64,000 bases of DNA from AAA164-E04 sp964342825 (GCA_964342825.1 CAYFHO010000009.1:45026-109025), one strand, 5' to 3'. Shown: positions 9,027 to 18,365, numbered from the stretch's first letter. Made by a program: numbers and translations. Notes: generated from the letters alone by a model not told the origin.

Positions 9027-10145
9027 ATGAGTTTACAAGAAGATCTCCAGATTCATGCTGAGCTTCCCAAGCAAAAAGATATACCCATTGGTATTATAGG
9101 CAGTGGATTCATTGTGAATGACTGCCACTTGCCTGCTTATCGAAAGGCTGGATTCAATCCCGCAGGAATTGCTTCGCGGACTGCTTCGAAAGCGCAAGAA
9201 GTGGCGAACCAGCATGCGATAAAAACAGTCTACCATACGATTGATGCATTACTGGATGATCCCTCCCTGCAGATCCTTGACATCGCAGTGCCTCCTAATG
9301 CTCAACACGAGGTTATCCTGAAGGCCTGCCAGAAAAAGCACATCAGAGGAATCCTGGCCCAAAAGCCTTTAGGGATGGATTACTCTGAAGCCGTAAAAAT
9401 CGTCCAAGCCTGTGAAGACGCTGGGATAGTTTTGTCCGTTAATCAAAACATGCGCTATGATCAATCCGTTCGAGCTGCAAAGGCTTTGTTGAACTCGGAT
9501 AAGATCGGGCAACCCATTTTGGCAAATATCGACATGCGAGGTATTCCACACTGGATGCCATGGCAGGCAGATTTAGGCTGGGTGACGTTGCGCATTATGT
9601 CCATTCATCATCTCGATTGTTTTAGATACTGGTTTGGCGATCCTGTTGGGATTTTTTGTAGTGTCAGAACGGACCCAAGAACCCAATTTCCTCACACCGA
9701 CGGAATTTGCACCTACATCCTTGAATACGAAAGCGGGCTTCGATGTCTTGGATTGGACGACACCTGGACAGGGCCAGCCAGAGAGGGGTGCCCTGGTGAT
9801 ATTCGAATTGAATGGCGCATTGAAGGAATGAATGGTCTGGCCATGGGAGACATCGGATGGTGCAAGGATCCATACACATCACCCTCCTCGATTCGATATG
9901 CGTCGAAGGGAGATGAGGCTTTCAATACCCCCAGTTGGAATGAAAGTTGGTTTCCAGACGCGTTCATCGGCACAATGGCTCAGCTTTTGGTCGCATTAGA
10001 GAAGAAGGAGAAACCATCCATCGATGGACGAGATAATCTGAAGACCATGGCTCTGGTTGAAGCGGCTTACAGGAGTGCAGAGACCAAACGGCTGGTGACA
10101 TTGGACGAAATCACGGGCAATACTTTTCGAGAGGGGCCTCTCTAA
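9027..10145 (+). CDS. Gfo/Idh/MocA family oxidoreductase
   Basis: NAD(P)-dependent sugar or inositol dehydrogenase-like enzyme, 372 residues. The N-terminal Rossmann half has IGIIGSGFI and the C-terminal half is the alpha/beta substrate domain with the GIPHWMPWQ and HHLDCFRYWFG segments. The usual EKP catalytic-lysine motif reads QKPLG here, keeping Lys and Pro. The next gene, 49 bases downstream, is a TIM-barrel sugar isomerase/epimerase, so the two probably act on the same sugar or polyol. The substrate is unknown. Confidence 0.88.
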   Translation: MSLQEDLQIHAELPKQKDIPIGIIGSGFIVNDCHLPAYRKAGFNPAGIASRTASKAQEVANQHAIKTVYHTIDALLDDPSLQILDIAVPPNAQHEVILKACQKKHIRGILAQKPLGMDYSEAVKIVQACEDAGIVLSVNQNMRYDQSVRAAKALLNSDKIGQPILANIDMRGIPHWMPWQADLGWVTLRIMSIHHLDCFRYWFGDPVGIFCSVRTDPRTQFPHTDGICTYILEYESGLRCLGLDDTWTGPAREGCPGDIRIEWRIEGMNGLAMGDIGWCKDPYTSPSSIRYASKGDEAFNTPSWNESWFPDAFIGTMAQLLVALEKKEKPSIDGRDNLKTMALVEAAYRSAETKRLVTLDEITGNTFREGPL

Positions 10146-10194
10146 TTTCATGGCAAATCAATCCACCTGAAACATAAGACAAACACAGAATCCT

Positions 10195-11025
10195 ATGAGA
10201 CTCGGCATCATCAACAGCGCATTCGAACAAGTAGGCATGGATACTCAAACCGGCCTCGAACACATTGCACGTATCGGTTTCGATTGCGTGGATATTTTCA
10301 CAGAAGCGTGCACCCTTAAAGCTTCTGAAGCAAAAGCGATTCAAAAGACCTGTAAGCAATTGAAATTACCCATCGTCTCGCTTCCGGTAGTCGCAGTTGG
10401 TTTGATCGATTTTAATGACCCGGTTCGCAAATACCATGTGGACCGTTGTAAAAGGTTTATCGACCTCGCCAGTCGTTGGGAAGCTGACAACATTTTACTA
10501 GTGCTTGGTGAATACATTTGGCAACGAGAAGTCATTCCTCCACAGGCGCAATGGGAATGGGCCATTGAAACTTGCAGGGAACTGGGTGATTACGCGAAGA
10601 CAAAAGGTGTTGAAATTGCCCTGGAACTGGAACCCTTCAGAATGAGTCTTTTGAACAACGTCCAGTCAATGGCTAAATTCATCAAGGATTGTGATCACCC
10701 ACAAGTTAAAGCAAACATCGATATCAGTCATCTCGTGCTTTCGGACACCAGTCCTAATGAGTTGAAGAAGCTCAAAGGTAATGCCATTCATGTTCACATC
10801 AGCGACTGTGATGGTAAGGTCCATGGAGATCTGCCTCCAGGCAGAGGAGTGGTCAAATTTGAACCCTACCTTCAAGCCGTCAAAGAATTGAAAATTGATG
10901 GAGTTGTATCCATTGAATTGGAGTATTCACCCAACCCAAAACGTATCGTTCAATGGGTTGAGGAAGCCTACCGAGAAACAGCAAAACGCATGGAACTGGT
11001 TGGTCTACGTTCTTACCAAAAATAA
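10195..11025 (+). CDS. Sugar phosphate isomerase/epimerase (xylose-isomerase-like TIM barrel)
   Basis: A 276-residue AP-endonuclease-family-2 / IolE-like TIM barrel. The metal-site pattern is visible: Glu in IALELEPF, Asp/His in NIDISHLVLS, His in IHVHISDCDG and the terminal Glu in VSIELEYSPNP. Such enzymes isomerise or epimerise keto-sugars and inositol derivatives, often with the preceding Gfo/Idh/MocA oxidoreductase, which lies 49 bases upstream. It is convergent with the vapC-like gene, 23 bases away. The substrate cannot be inferred. Confidence 0.87.
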   Translation: MRLGIINSAFEQVGMDTQTGLEHIARIGFDCVDIFTEACTLKASEAKAIQKTCKQLKLPIVSLPVVAVGLIDFNDPVRKYHVDRCKRFIDLASRWEADNILLVLGEYIWQREVIPPQAQWEWAIETCRELGDYAKTKGVEIALELEPFRMSLLNNVQSMAKFIKDCDHPQVKANIDISHLVLSDTSPNELKKLKGNAIHVHISDCDGKVHGDLPPGRGVVKFEPYLQAVKELKIDGVVSIELEYSPNPKRIVQWVEEAYRETAKRMELVGLRSYQK

Positions 11026-11048
11026 TTCACCATTCGATCAGTTGAATC

Positions 11049-11483
11049 TTATTTATCCTGGAAATTCTCAGGACAGATCAGGCGAAGTTTTCGTCGATCG
11101 GGATATTGGTAATGTGTTCTAAATTCCTGCTTAACGGTCATGATTTGACTTTCTTTGGCCTGTTCACTCAGGACAACAAGGCAAGCTTCTGAAAAAGTCA
11201 TGGGAATCTCCCTGAATTGATTCATCAATCGAAAAATTTGTGGATAAAACTCATCCAAAGATCCAGTCAACCGAAGGGTGCCGGATTCCAGAAAACGTTT
11301 CATCGCCCTCATACCGGCCGGGTGATGGCAGATTTGACGGTTTACGGCTTCAATCACAGCCTGACATGATAACAATGGAGGTTTGATCTGCCTAAGTTGC
11401 TCCCCTACCCAGGGGTTCCATTGGGTATCTGCCACCAGAAAAGCCACCAGCGCAGAAGCATCGATGTAGACCTTGGAAAGCAT
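11049..11483 (-). CDS. PIN-domain (VapC-like) toxin, active site altered
   Basis: A 144-residue PIN domain with first acidic motif YIDASALVAFL and second AVIEAVNR. Two other catalytic positions are atypical: the usual Asp in the third motif is Glu (FSEACLV), and the usual T-x-D-x-x-F motif reads TVKQEF, with Lys replacing Asp. VapC toxins are magnesium-dependent RNases. Retention of only part of the acid quartet leaves activity uncertain. It is preceded 7 bases upstream by a ribbon-helix-helix antitoxin gene, the standard antitoxin-first order. Confidence 0.82.
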   Translation of the reverse strand: MLSKVYIDASALVAFLVADTQWNPWVGEQLRQIKPPLLSCQAVIEAVNRQICHHPAGMRAMKRFLESGTLRLTGSLDEFYPQIFRLMNQFREIPMTFSEACLVVLSEQAKESQIMTVKQEFRTHYQYPDRRKLRLICPENFQDK

Positions 11484-11490
11484 GGAGTGA

Positions 11491-11709
11491 CTATTCTCTT
11501 ACTGAGCCTTTCGACTCTGCTTGAGGGACGACTCCTGATCCTTCAACCATTAAATCATAGGCTGAAATTTCTTTTTTGTTGCGGGATTTTTTAAAGTGCT
11601 TCTCCAGTGCTTGTCTCATAATTTGAGATTTTGTGGTCTGGCCAGATGCTACCTCTCTCTCCAACTGTGCAATCATTTCAGCAGGCAGTTTCATCGTGAC
11701 TGTTTTCAT
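11491..11709 (-). CDS. Ribbon-helix-helix antitoxin (VapB/CopG-like)
   Basis: A 72-residue protein with the N-terminal ribbon TVTMKLPAEMIAQLE and helices containing TKSQIMRQALEKHF, typical of MetJ/Arc/CopG DNA-binding antitoxins. The C-terminal 30 residues are polar and probably wrap the PIN partner encoded 7 bases downstream. Such antitoxins usually repress their own promoter; the AT-rich upstream region (11710-11782) would hold the operator, but I see no convincing repeat. Confidence 0.82.
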   Translation of the reverse strand: MKTVTMKLPAEMIAQLEREVASGQTTKSQIMRQALEKHFKKSRNKKEISAYDLMVEGSGVVPQAESKGSVRE

Positions 11710-11782
11710 GGGAAAACATCATAAAAACCTGCACTAAATTGACAAATTAATTTTATCGATATTACGCCACGTAAAAATGAAC

Positions 11783-12724
11783 TCATACTTCCTCCCCAAG
11801 AATTTTGCTGGTTGTTTTAAAATGAATCTTGCTGGTTTCATTCAAGATGTCTTTTCCATATTCAGACACCAGTCGTTTACCTGTTTCAATGACCTTCTGA
11901 CTGGCACCTTTGGGGATTTCCATATTGAATCGCTTGCTTAATTCATCGATTCGATGAACAAAGGCGTCGCGAGCAAGAATCGAAGCTGCTGCCACTGCCA
12001 AATCGGATTCTGCTTTATGTCGTTGGACGAGTTCAATTTCACGACCTGAAGCCATCAGCGCATTGGAGACAGTTGATTTTGACCTGGCAAATTGATCGCT
12101 AATAGCCCTAACGGGGGGTGGTTGCATGAGATCCTTACGCAACATCAGATTCTCAATCACCCTAGCATGTCCCCAGGCCAAAATTGAATTCACCGACCTC
12201 ATTTTGTGGTTCAATCGATTGTAGGCTTCTGGACCAATGGGAACCACCGAGTAAAGGCATCCTTTGGTCTTCCTGATCACATCTGCAAGGGCAGCAATTC
12301 GTTTGTCGCTGGAAACGCGTTTGGAATCCATCAGTCCCGCTTGTTCCCAACCCTCAATCATGCTTTCATTTAAGTAAACACCTGCAACACACAGGGGGCC
12401 AAAGTAATCACCTTTTCCACTCTCATCGATTCCTATTCTTGGATCAAGTCGTGATGGATCAAGAATGTTTTCATAACCAAGTTTAACCTCCTCCAAAATT
12501 TCAGGTTCCAAAATGAATTGCACAAACTCCTGGGTCCCCTTCCCTTGAACGACCAGTTTACCGGAGGTATAAAAAACGACGTTGAGTTTGTCCTTTTTTC
12601 CGGCAAAAGCAGAGTAAGGCACTTCGCGAAATTCAAAGCCCTGACTTTTCAATACCTCAAACAGCTTGTCAGCTTGCCCGGATTGAAGTTTGCACGTATA
12701 GGTGGTGATCGGTTTGGCCGTCAT
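11783..12724 (-). CDS. rnhC: RNase HIII
   Basis: Cleaves RNA in RNA/DNA hybrids. The N-terminal TBP-like domain (about 1-85, with SGKLVVQGKG) that distinguishes RnhC from RnhB is present. The catalytic domain follows with GIDESGKGDYFGP, DSKRVS, the HKAESDLAVAAASILARD segment and GASQKV. I started at the ATG at 12724, giving 313 residues, the usual size; an upstream ATG at 12763 would run into the divergent mutY. Only 26 bases separate the two start codons. Confidence 0.95.
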   Translation of the reverse strand: MTAKPITTYTCKLQSGQADKLFEVLKSQGFEFREVPYSAFAGKKDKLNVVFYTSGKLVVQGKGTQEFVQFILEPEILEEVKLGYENILDPSRLDPRIGIDESGKGDYFGPLCVAGVYLNESMIEGWEQAGLMDSKRVSSDKRIAALADVIRKTKGCLYSVVPIGPEAYNRLNHKMRSVNSILAWGHARVIENLMLRKDLMQPPPVRAISDQFARSKSTVSNALMASGREIELVQRHKAESDLAVAAASILARDAFVHRIDELSKRFNMEIPKGASQKVIETGKRLVSEYGKDILNETSKIHFKTTSKILGEEV

Positions 12725-12750
12725 GGCAGAACCGAGGATAGAAAGCCTCC

Positions 12751-13866
12751 ATGAAAAAGGCAAACAAGACCCTACAAAAAGAATTTATCCGACCTCTGCT
12801 CAAGTGGTATCGACAGCATGCCCGAACATTACCTTGGCGTGAAACTAGTGATCCTTACTCCATATGGGTCTCCGAAATCATGTTGCAGCAAACTCAGGTT
12901 GCGACGGTAATTCCTTACTGGGAGCGTTGGATGAAGACTCTTCCAACGATCTCTGCACTAGCCGATGCATCCGCGGATCAAATCCACAAACTCTGGGAAG
13001 GATTGGGATATTACCGACGAGTGCGTCTGATGCAGAAGGCGGCCATCTTCATTCAAGAAAATCATCATGGCACTTTTCCTGAAGATTTTGAAGCCATTCT
13101 GGCTTTACCTGGAATAGGACCATACACGGCAGGAGCCATATCCAGTATTGCTTTCGATAAACCAAGTCCGATCCTGGATGGTAATGTCATGCGCGTATTA
13201 ACCCGGGTATACGGCATTCAGAAAAACCCCAAAGAATCAACATGCCAAAAAGGGCTTTGGGAATTATCCAGATCTTGGGTCCAACAAGCTCATCTTTTAA
13301 TACCGCGAAAAAGACATGATTGCAGCCACCTGAACCAGGCTTTGATGGAACTGGGGGCAACCGTTTGTTTACCAAATCAGTCGGCCAAATGTGACCAATG
13401 CCCGATTCGTAAAAAATGCAAAGCCTACGAACTTAAAATTGTTTCAGCTTTACCTAACCTACCCCAACGTCGATCCAACGTTTTTGTGCATCGTCTTGTG
13501 CTGGTCATCAAGAGTCAGGGTAAGTTTATGATCCAGAAACCAAAAGCCAATGAACATAATTCCGGCATGTGTGAATTTTTTAATTTCCAGGTTCAAAAAA
13601 CCAAGAAGGGCAAACTGACTCCAGAGATGGTTCAGGAAGAATTAAGCCAAAGAGGAATGGAATACCAGGGCCTTTCCCATCTCCTTACATTGAAACACAC
13701 TATCACTCATCACCGAATCACCTTACACTGCTTTACAATAACTCAGTGTTTGGACTCCAAAACTAACCCTGAAGACACTCTCTGGTGCACCAAGCGGCAA
13801 ATCGAAATGGCAGCCATGCCCAGTGCTCATCAAAAGATTCGCCGTGCTGTCCTGGACAAATTATAG
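12751..13866 (+). CDS. mutY: MutY, A/G-specific adenine DNA glycosylase
   Basis: Removes adenine mispaired with 8-oxoguanine. The HhH-GPD core carries the catalytic Glu in EIMLQQTQV, the helix-hairpin-helix LPGIGPYTAGA and the catalytic Asp in LDGNVMRVLTRV. The iron-sulfur cysteines are CLPNQSAKCDQCPIRKKC, with seven residues between the first two instead of the six in E. coli. A C-terminal NUDIX-like 8-oxoG recognition domain spans about 245-371. At 371 residues it is full length. Head-to-head with rnhC. Confidence 0.96.
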   Translation: MKKANKTLQKEFIRPLLKWYRQHARTLPWRETSDPYSIWVSEIMLQQTQVATVIPYWERWMKTLPTISALADASADQIHKLWEGLGYYRRVRLMQKAAIFIQENHHGTFPEDFEAILALPGIGPYTAGAISSIAFDKPSPILDGNVMRVLTRVYGIQKNPKESTCQKGLWELSRSWVQQAHLLIPRKRHDCSHLNQALMELGATVCLPNQSAKCDQCPIRKKCKAYELKIVSALPNLPQRRSNVFVHRLVLVIKSQGKFMIQKPKANEHNSGMCEFFNFQVQKTKKGKLTPEMVQEELSQRGMEYQGLSHLLTLKHTITHHRITLHCFTITQCLDSKTNPEDTLWCTKRQIEMAAMPSAHQKIRRAVLDKL

Positions 13867-13898
13867 GGTTGATGGATCTCCAAGCGTCCCAATTCTGG

Positions 13899-14789
13899 TT
13901 AAGAAACCGCCTTAACAACCAAAGCTGAACAAGGAAGTTCACGTAGAACTCTCTCAGCGGTCGAGCCAGTCAACATATACCTGAGATTAGACTTACCTTT
14001 GGTTCCTAGCACGATCAAATCAGCTCCCGTTTTTCTTGCGAAGGAAGCGATACCGTAACCGCAATTTGAGGCCGGGCACAATTCATAATCGTGCTGAATG
14101 TCACTTGGTATGGGGGCAAAATCTTTGAGTTTCTGCATCAGGGCAGTTTCAAAGCGTTTCTGAAATGCCACATCGGATCCAGGAGTTGGAGCCATGTAGC
14201 GCAACCGATCCCAGGGCGGCTGGAAGACGTGGATAATGGACAAATGACTTTTCTCAATTTGTGCGACATTGATGGCCTGCTGGACAACTTCATGACTTGT
14301 TTTAGAGAAGTCCACACAGGCAACAACATGCCTGAAGTCCTTCTTCTGTCGCGCATGAACGGCCAGCACTCTGATGGGTGAGGTGCGGATGAGCTTGCTT
14401 GCCCAGACGCCAATGGCAGTTTTGTTCCCCTCGTGCTCTTGTCCGGTCAGGCCTACAAGTAGGAGATCGATTTGTTTTTCCTTAATCCTGCTGAGAATGC
14501 AGTCCAGCGGTTGACCTGAAACGATCGATGGCTTGAGCTTGTTTTGAATATTGATATCAGCCAGCCATTTGTTCAATTGCTGCTCAGCATTTGATATGAA
14601 TAGTTTCTCAGTTTCCTCAGGAGATTGGTGCAGCGCTTCAGCCAGATCATTCAAATCACTGGTGTCGACGACATGGAGTAGATCCAACTGGGTGCCATCG
14701 CGCTCACTGAGCCGTATTCCCTGTTTGATTGCTGCAGTGGAGCCGGAAGAAAAATCTGTTGCAAGTAGTATTTTTTTAACGTCTTTCAT
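13899..14789 (-). CDS. Tandem universal stress protein (two UspA domains)
   Basis: 296 residues holding two UspA domains (about 1-148 and 149-296), each opening with the VxxATDFS / VVACVDFS strand. The second domain keeps the ATP-binding motif G-x2-G-x9-G-S/T (GTKGKSNLRYMLTGST), while the first has a degenerate version (GLTGQEHEG...). Tandem Usps bind ATP and take part in general stress survival; no specific target can be inferred. It is convergent with mutY, 32 bases away, and has no operon partner. Confidence 0.92.
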   Translation of the reverse strand: MKDVKKILLATDFSSGSTAAIKQGIRLSERDGTQLDLLHVVDTSDLNDLAEALHQSPEETEKLFISNAEQQLNKWLADINIQNKLKPSIVSGQPLDCILSRIKEKQIDLLLVGLTGQEHEGNKTAIGVWASKLIRTSPIRVLAVHARQKKDFRHVVACVDFSKTSHEVVQQAINVAQIEKSHLSIIHVFQPPWDRLRYMAPTPGSDVAFQKRFETALMQKLKDFAPIPSDIQHDYELCPASNCGYGIASFARKTGADLIVLGTKGKSNLRYMLTGSTAERVLRELPCSALVVKAVS

Positions 14790-14902
14790 GATCCGCTGGA
14801 TGAGTGAATGATCTTACATTTCAACTTAGCACGCATAAAGGCGAAATCCATACCATCCTCAAAAAATTCTTCACTAAAGAAACCTGAAATCATTCCCAAA
14901 TA

Positions 14903-14936
14903 GGAAGGGCGGTCTTCTCACGAGGACCGCCCTTCC
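14903..14936. terminator. Hairpin between usp and the oxidoreductase gene
   Basis: A perfect 12-bp GC-rich stem (GGAAGGGCGGTC with GACCGCCCTTCC) around a 10-base loop lies 20 bases past the minus-strand oxidoreductase stop. No strong T run follows on either strand, so it is probably an imperfect terminator or an RNA 3'-end stabiliser for that gene. Confidence 0.6.
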
Positions 14937-14956
14937 CTAACTGGAATTCAAGATCC

Positions 14957-16120
14957 TTAAATCTTCACCCACTGACGTGATTCAGCAGACTCCTCAACAG
15001 CTTCCATGACACGTTGATTCCTCATGCCGTCTTCAAAAGTAGGCTGAACTGGTTTTCCATCCACGACAGCATTAACGAAATCTGCCAATGTGTGAACGAA
15101 TGTATGCTCATAGCCGATGATGTGACCGGGAGGCCACCATTGTCCTACGAATGGGTGATCTCCGCCCGGCTGGGTGACGAGGATGTCGCTGAAACCCTGT
15201 CGATCGGTAGCCACGGTGTTGTCAAACCATTTCAACCGGTTCATGTCTTCGAAATCGAAATAGAGTGAGCCTTTGGAACCGTTGATTTCAATGACGATAT
15301 TGTTCTTTCGTCCCAAGGCAAATCGTGTGGCTTCAAGATTGGCCACTGCACCATTTTTAAATTTACCAATAAACAAAGCCGCATCGTCCACAGTCACTTC
15401 GCCCATTGTTTTTCCGCCAGCTCCACCAAGACCATCGCCCTTGCCTGTTGCATCTTCAATTGGACGTTGTTTGATAAAGGTATTCATCATGCCGCAAACC
15501 TCGTCGAATTCTCCTACGAGGTATCGACCGAGATCAATGATGTGCGCATTTATGTCGCCGTGTGCACCGCTGCCGCTGATTCCCTTCTGCAATCTCCAGA
15601 CAAGAGGGAAGTCAGGATCCACAATCCAATCCTGAGCATAACGGGCGCGATAATGGTAAATGTCACCCAAGGTTCCATCTTCAATCATTTTTTTGGCGTG
15701 AGCAATGGCAGGGATACGGCGATAATTGTGGCAGACCATGTGGACGACGCCCGCTTCATTGGCAGCGTCCACCATTTCCTGACACTGCGCAACGGTCATG
15801 CCCAGAGGCTTTTCACATAAGACGTGTTTGCCGGCTTTTGCCGCTGCAATGGAAATTTCGGCATGCGAATCGTTGGGGGTATTGATGTCTACAATGTCGA
15901 TCTCAGGGTTATTGATCACTTCTTCCCAACTTGTTGAGATATTGTTCCATCCAAGTTCTTTGGCAGATGCTTCCAGAGCCTCTTTGTTTCGCCCACAGAT
16001 GGTGTGCATCTCCAGATCAGCTTTAAGGGGAAAGAAATGCGGTGCTTGCCTCCAGCCATTGGAATGCGCTTTTCCCATGAATCGGTAACCGATCATGCCG
16101 ACTTTAAGTGTTTTGGACAT
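14957..16120 (-). CDS. Gfo/Idh/MocA family oxidoreductase
   Basis: 387 residues. The N-terminal Rossmann fold has VGMIGYRFMGKAHSNGW, followed by the catalytic motif CEKPLGM and the substrate-domain residues GSGAHGDINAHIIDLGRYL, with the Asp and His that contact the sugar. A later HTFVHTLADF segment is typical of the group acting on inositol, glucose or other polyols. It is monocistronic, divergent from panD, and ends at a strong hairpin. Substrate unknown. No signal peptide, so cytosolic. Confidence 0.93.
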   Translation of the reverse strand: MSKTLKVGMIGYRFMGKAHSNGWRQAPHFFPLKADLEMHTICGRNKEALEASAKELGWNNISTSWEEVINNPEIDIVDINTPNDSHAEISIAAAKAGKHVLCEKPLGMTVAQCQEMVDAANEAGVVHMVCHNYRRIPAIAHAKKMIEDGTLGDIYHYRARYAQDWIVDPDFPLVWRLQKGISGSGAHGDINAHIIDLGRYLVGEFDEVCGMMNTFIKQRPIEDATGKGDGLGGAGGKTMGEVTVDDAALFIGKFKNGAVANLEATRFALGRKNNIVIEINGSKGSLYFDFEDMNRLKWFDNTVATDRQGFSDILVTQPGGDHPFVGQWWPPGHIIGYEHTFVHTLADFVNAVVDGKPVQPTFEDGMRNQRVMEAVEESAESRQWVKI

Positions 16121-16215
16121 AACTATTTGCTATACGTCTAAGATTAAGGATTGATTCAGATAATGGGTGCTTTATAAAGAGATCTCGATGCCAAGTCAAC
16201 GAGTGACTTGAAGTT

Positions 16216-16590
16216 ATGTTGATACAAATTCTCAAATCAAAATTGCACCTCGCCACCGTCACGGATTCCTGTGTGGACTACGAAGGCAGCATGACCATAT
16301 CCAAGGACATCATGGAATTGGCAGGAATTTCGCCATATGAAAAAGTGTTGTGCGGCAATATGGCAAATGGCAACCGTTTTGAAACCTACGCAATCGAGGG
16401 AACGGCGGGCTTGGGGCAGATTATTCTCAACGGAGCCACAGCTCATCTCGGGGATGTAGGAGACCGCTTGACCATCATGACTTTTGCCAGCATGAGCCGC
16501 GAGGACGCTTCCAAGTGGATACCCAAGGTTCTTGTTTTGGATGAGGCGAATCAAATTATTCGCAAGCGAGGGATTCCTGAACTCGTTTAA
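16216..16590 (+). CDS. panD: PanD, aspartate 1-decarboxylase
   Basis: Makes beta-alanine from aspartate for pantothenate and CoA. It is translated as a proenzyme that cleaves itself between Gly24 and Ser25 to form the catalytic pyruvoyl group; the site is intact here (DYEGSMTI). The C-terminal barrel has NGAAxxxG-like NGATAHLGDVGD and the TIMTFA strand. 124 residues, normal. The next gene, lpxD, is 75 bases downstream on the same strand. Confidence 0.97.
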   Translation: MLIQILKSKLHLATVTDSCVDYEGSMTISKDIMELAGISPYEKVLCGNMANGNRFETYAIEGTAGLGQIILNGATAHLGDVGDRLTIMTFASMSREDASKWIPKVLVLDEANQIIRKRGIPELV

Positions 16591-16665
16591 GGCGTTAAGT
16601 TAATGATCTATCTTTAGTTCCACAGAGATGGATTACTTTCAAATCTGTCACCATCAAATCATCAT

Positions 16666-17673
16666 ATGTCCAAGTTCAGCCTGAAAACCATTGCAGACCA
16701 TGTTGAAGGTAAATTAAAGGGAGATCCTGAATCGGAGATCATCGGAATTGCACCTGCGGATGCGGCACAGCAAGGCTTTCTGACTTTCGCTGAGAACGAA
16801 AAATATCTGGAGAAGGCTCTCAATAGTCAGGCTACGGCTTTGTTGGTTCCCAATCTGGAAATCAGCACCGCAAAGTCATGCATACATGTTGATAATGTAC
16901 GCGTAGCCTTCGCAAAAGTCCTATCCCTCCTTTACCCCGAAAACAAACCAGCATCCGGGGCACACCCTTCTGCTGTGCTAGATGATACAGCCACGATTGC
17001 GTCAACGGCCCATGTTGGACCTCATTGCATCGTGGAAGCAGGAGTCAAAATAGGAGAAGGAGTTGTGTTGAGCGGGCATGTTCATGTAGGTGCTCATTCT
17101 GAAATCGGCGCTGACTCAGCCATCTTTCCGAATGTCACCTTATACCCTTCTACTAAAATTGGATCTCGAGTGCGCATCCATGCAGGTGCAGTGATCGGTT
17201 CTGATGGATATGGTTACGTTATGGATCAAGGATTCCATCGAAAAATACCACAAATAGGAAACGTAATTATTGAAGATGATGTTGAGATTGGGGCGAATAC
17301 AACCATTGATTGCGGAGCTCTTGGGTCCACTCGTATCGGGAAAGGAACGAAAATAGATAACCTGGTGCAGATCGGCCACAACGTGCAAATCGGGGAAAAC
17401 AGTATCGTCATTGCCCAGGTGGGAGTAGCGGGAAGTTCAAAAATTGGAAACTACGTCATCCTTGCAGGCCAGGCGGGAATCGCAGGTCACATTTCCATTG
17501 GCGACAAAGTGGTCGTCGCGGCGCAATCAGGCGTCATGCATTCCATTCCTGCAGGTGAAAAATGGTTAGGCTCCCCTGCCCAGCCCGACCGTCAAGCAAA
17601 GCGTCAAATGATTGCCGTGCAGCAATTACCTGGATTGATTAAGAAAGTGAAGAGTATCATGTCAGAGGAATAA
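16666..17673 (+). CDS. lpxD: LpxD, UDP-3-O-acylglucosamine N-acyltransferase
   Basis: Third step of lipid A synthesis: adds an N-linked 3-hydroxyacyl chain from acyl-ACP. The N-terminal uridine-binding domain (about 1-100) is followed by a left-handed beta-helix of hexapeptide repeats (about 100-290) and a C-terminal helix. The catalytic histidine lies in NLVQIGHNVQIG; GSDGYGYV and the GANTTIDCGALGSTRIG stretch are diagnostic. 335 residues, normal. It shows the cell has a lipid-A outer membrane. It is not in the usual bamA-lpxD-fabZ-lpxA cluster. Confidence 0.97.
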   Translation: MSKFSLKTIADHVEGKLKGDPESEIIGIAPADAAQQGFLTFAENEKYLEKALNSQATALLVPNLEISTAKSCIHVDNVRVAFAKVLSLLYPENKPASGAHPSAVLDDTATIASTAHVGPHCIVEAGVKIGEGVVLSGHVHVGAHSEIGADSAIFPNVTLYPSTKIGSRVRIHAGAVIGSDGYGYVMDQGFHRKIPQIGNVIIEDDVEIGANTTIDCGALGSTRIGKGTKIDNLVQIGHNVQIGENSIVIAQVGVAGSSKIGNYVILAGQAGIAGHISIGDKVVVAAQSGVMHSIPAGEKWLGSPAQPDRQAKRQMIAVQQLPGLIKKVKSIMSEE

Positions 17674-17696
17674 ACCAGGATACTTATCTACCCGAC

Positions 17697-18167
17697 ATGA
17701 TTAAATCGATCGACCAGCAATGCATTGAAAAATGCCTGGAAGAAGCACGAACGGCCGCTCGTAAAAGAAGCCATTTGAATTTACATGAGCAGCTTGAAGA
17801 TCCTGTTCAGCGTCTTTGTATTGCACTAACTGAGGGCACCTACGTCAGGCCTCACCGACATCCTGCAGCCAACAAATGGGAATTACTTTTAGCCCTAAAG
17901 GGAACCAGTTTGTTGGTGATCTTCGACAACGAAGGAAAGATAACAGATCACTTCAAATTGTCTCCAAATGGTTCCGTGACGGCCATTGAACTCCCACCAA
18001 ACACTTGGCACACTCTATTACCTGAAGGCAACGAGAGTGTTGTCATGGAGATTAAGGAGGGTCCCTACACGCCCAGTCAACCCGAGCATTTTGCCTCTTG
18101 GGCTCCAGAGGAAGGCTCTCCTGAGTCACTTGAATTTTTGAGGGATTTAAGGCTGAGAATAAGCTAA
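17697..18167 (+). CDS. WbuC-like cupin-fold metalloprotein
   Basis: 156 residues, single cupin barrel. Metal ligands appear in RPHRHPAANKWE and the second motif in LPPNTWHTLLPEGNESVVMEI. The layout, including the tail AxWAPEEGSPE, matches the WbuC family found with O-antigen/polysaccharide genes; its activity is not established. It starts 23 bases after lpxD and may be co-transcribed, which fits an envelope role. Confidence 0.75.
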   Translation: MIKSIDQQCIEKCLEEARTAARKRSHLNLHEQLEDPVQRLCIALTEGTYVRPHRHPAANKWELLLALKGTSLLVIFDNEGKITDHFKLSPNGSVTAIELPPNTWHTLLPEGNESVVMEIKEGPYTPSQPEHFASWAPEEGSPESLEFLRDLRLRIS

Positions 18168-18225
18168 TGGTTGGAGCTTGTTGCTGATACCATCTTGAGC
18201 TGCTTGCCTTTCCCGGAAAATCACC

Positions 18226-18244
18226 TTGCCCCATCTTGGGGCGA
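18226..18244. repeat. Small hairpin after the cupin gene
   Basis: An inverted repeat with core GCCCC-atctt-GGGGC, extended by two weaker pairs, lies about 60 bases downstream of the cupin stop. There is no T run. It may mark the end of the panD/lpxD/cupin transcripts; support is weak. The rest of 18168-18365 shows nothing I can identify. Confidence 0.3.
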
Positions 18245-18365
18245 CGTTTGATTCAGGATTTGTAACCGTATAGCTACGAATCCCCTGACTTTATCAACTT
18301 CCATTCCAAAATTTCCCACATTTTATTGTATTCGAGTTATCGGGTGAGTCGGTAATGTTTTATGT

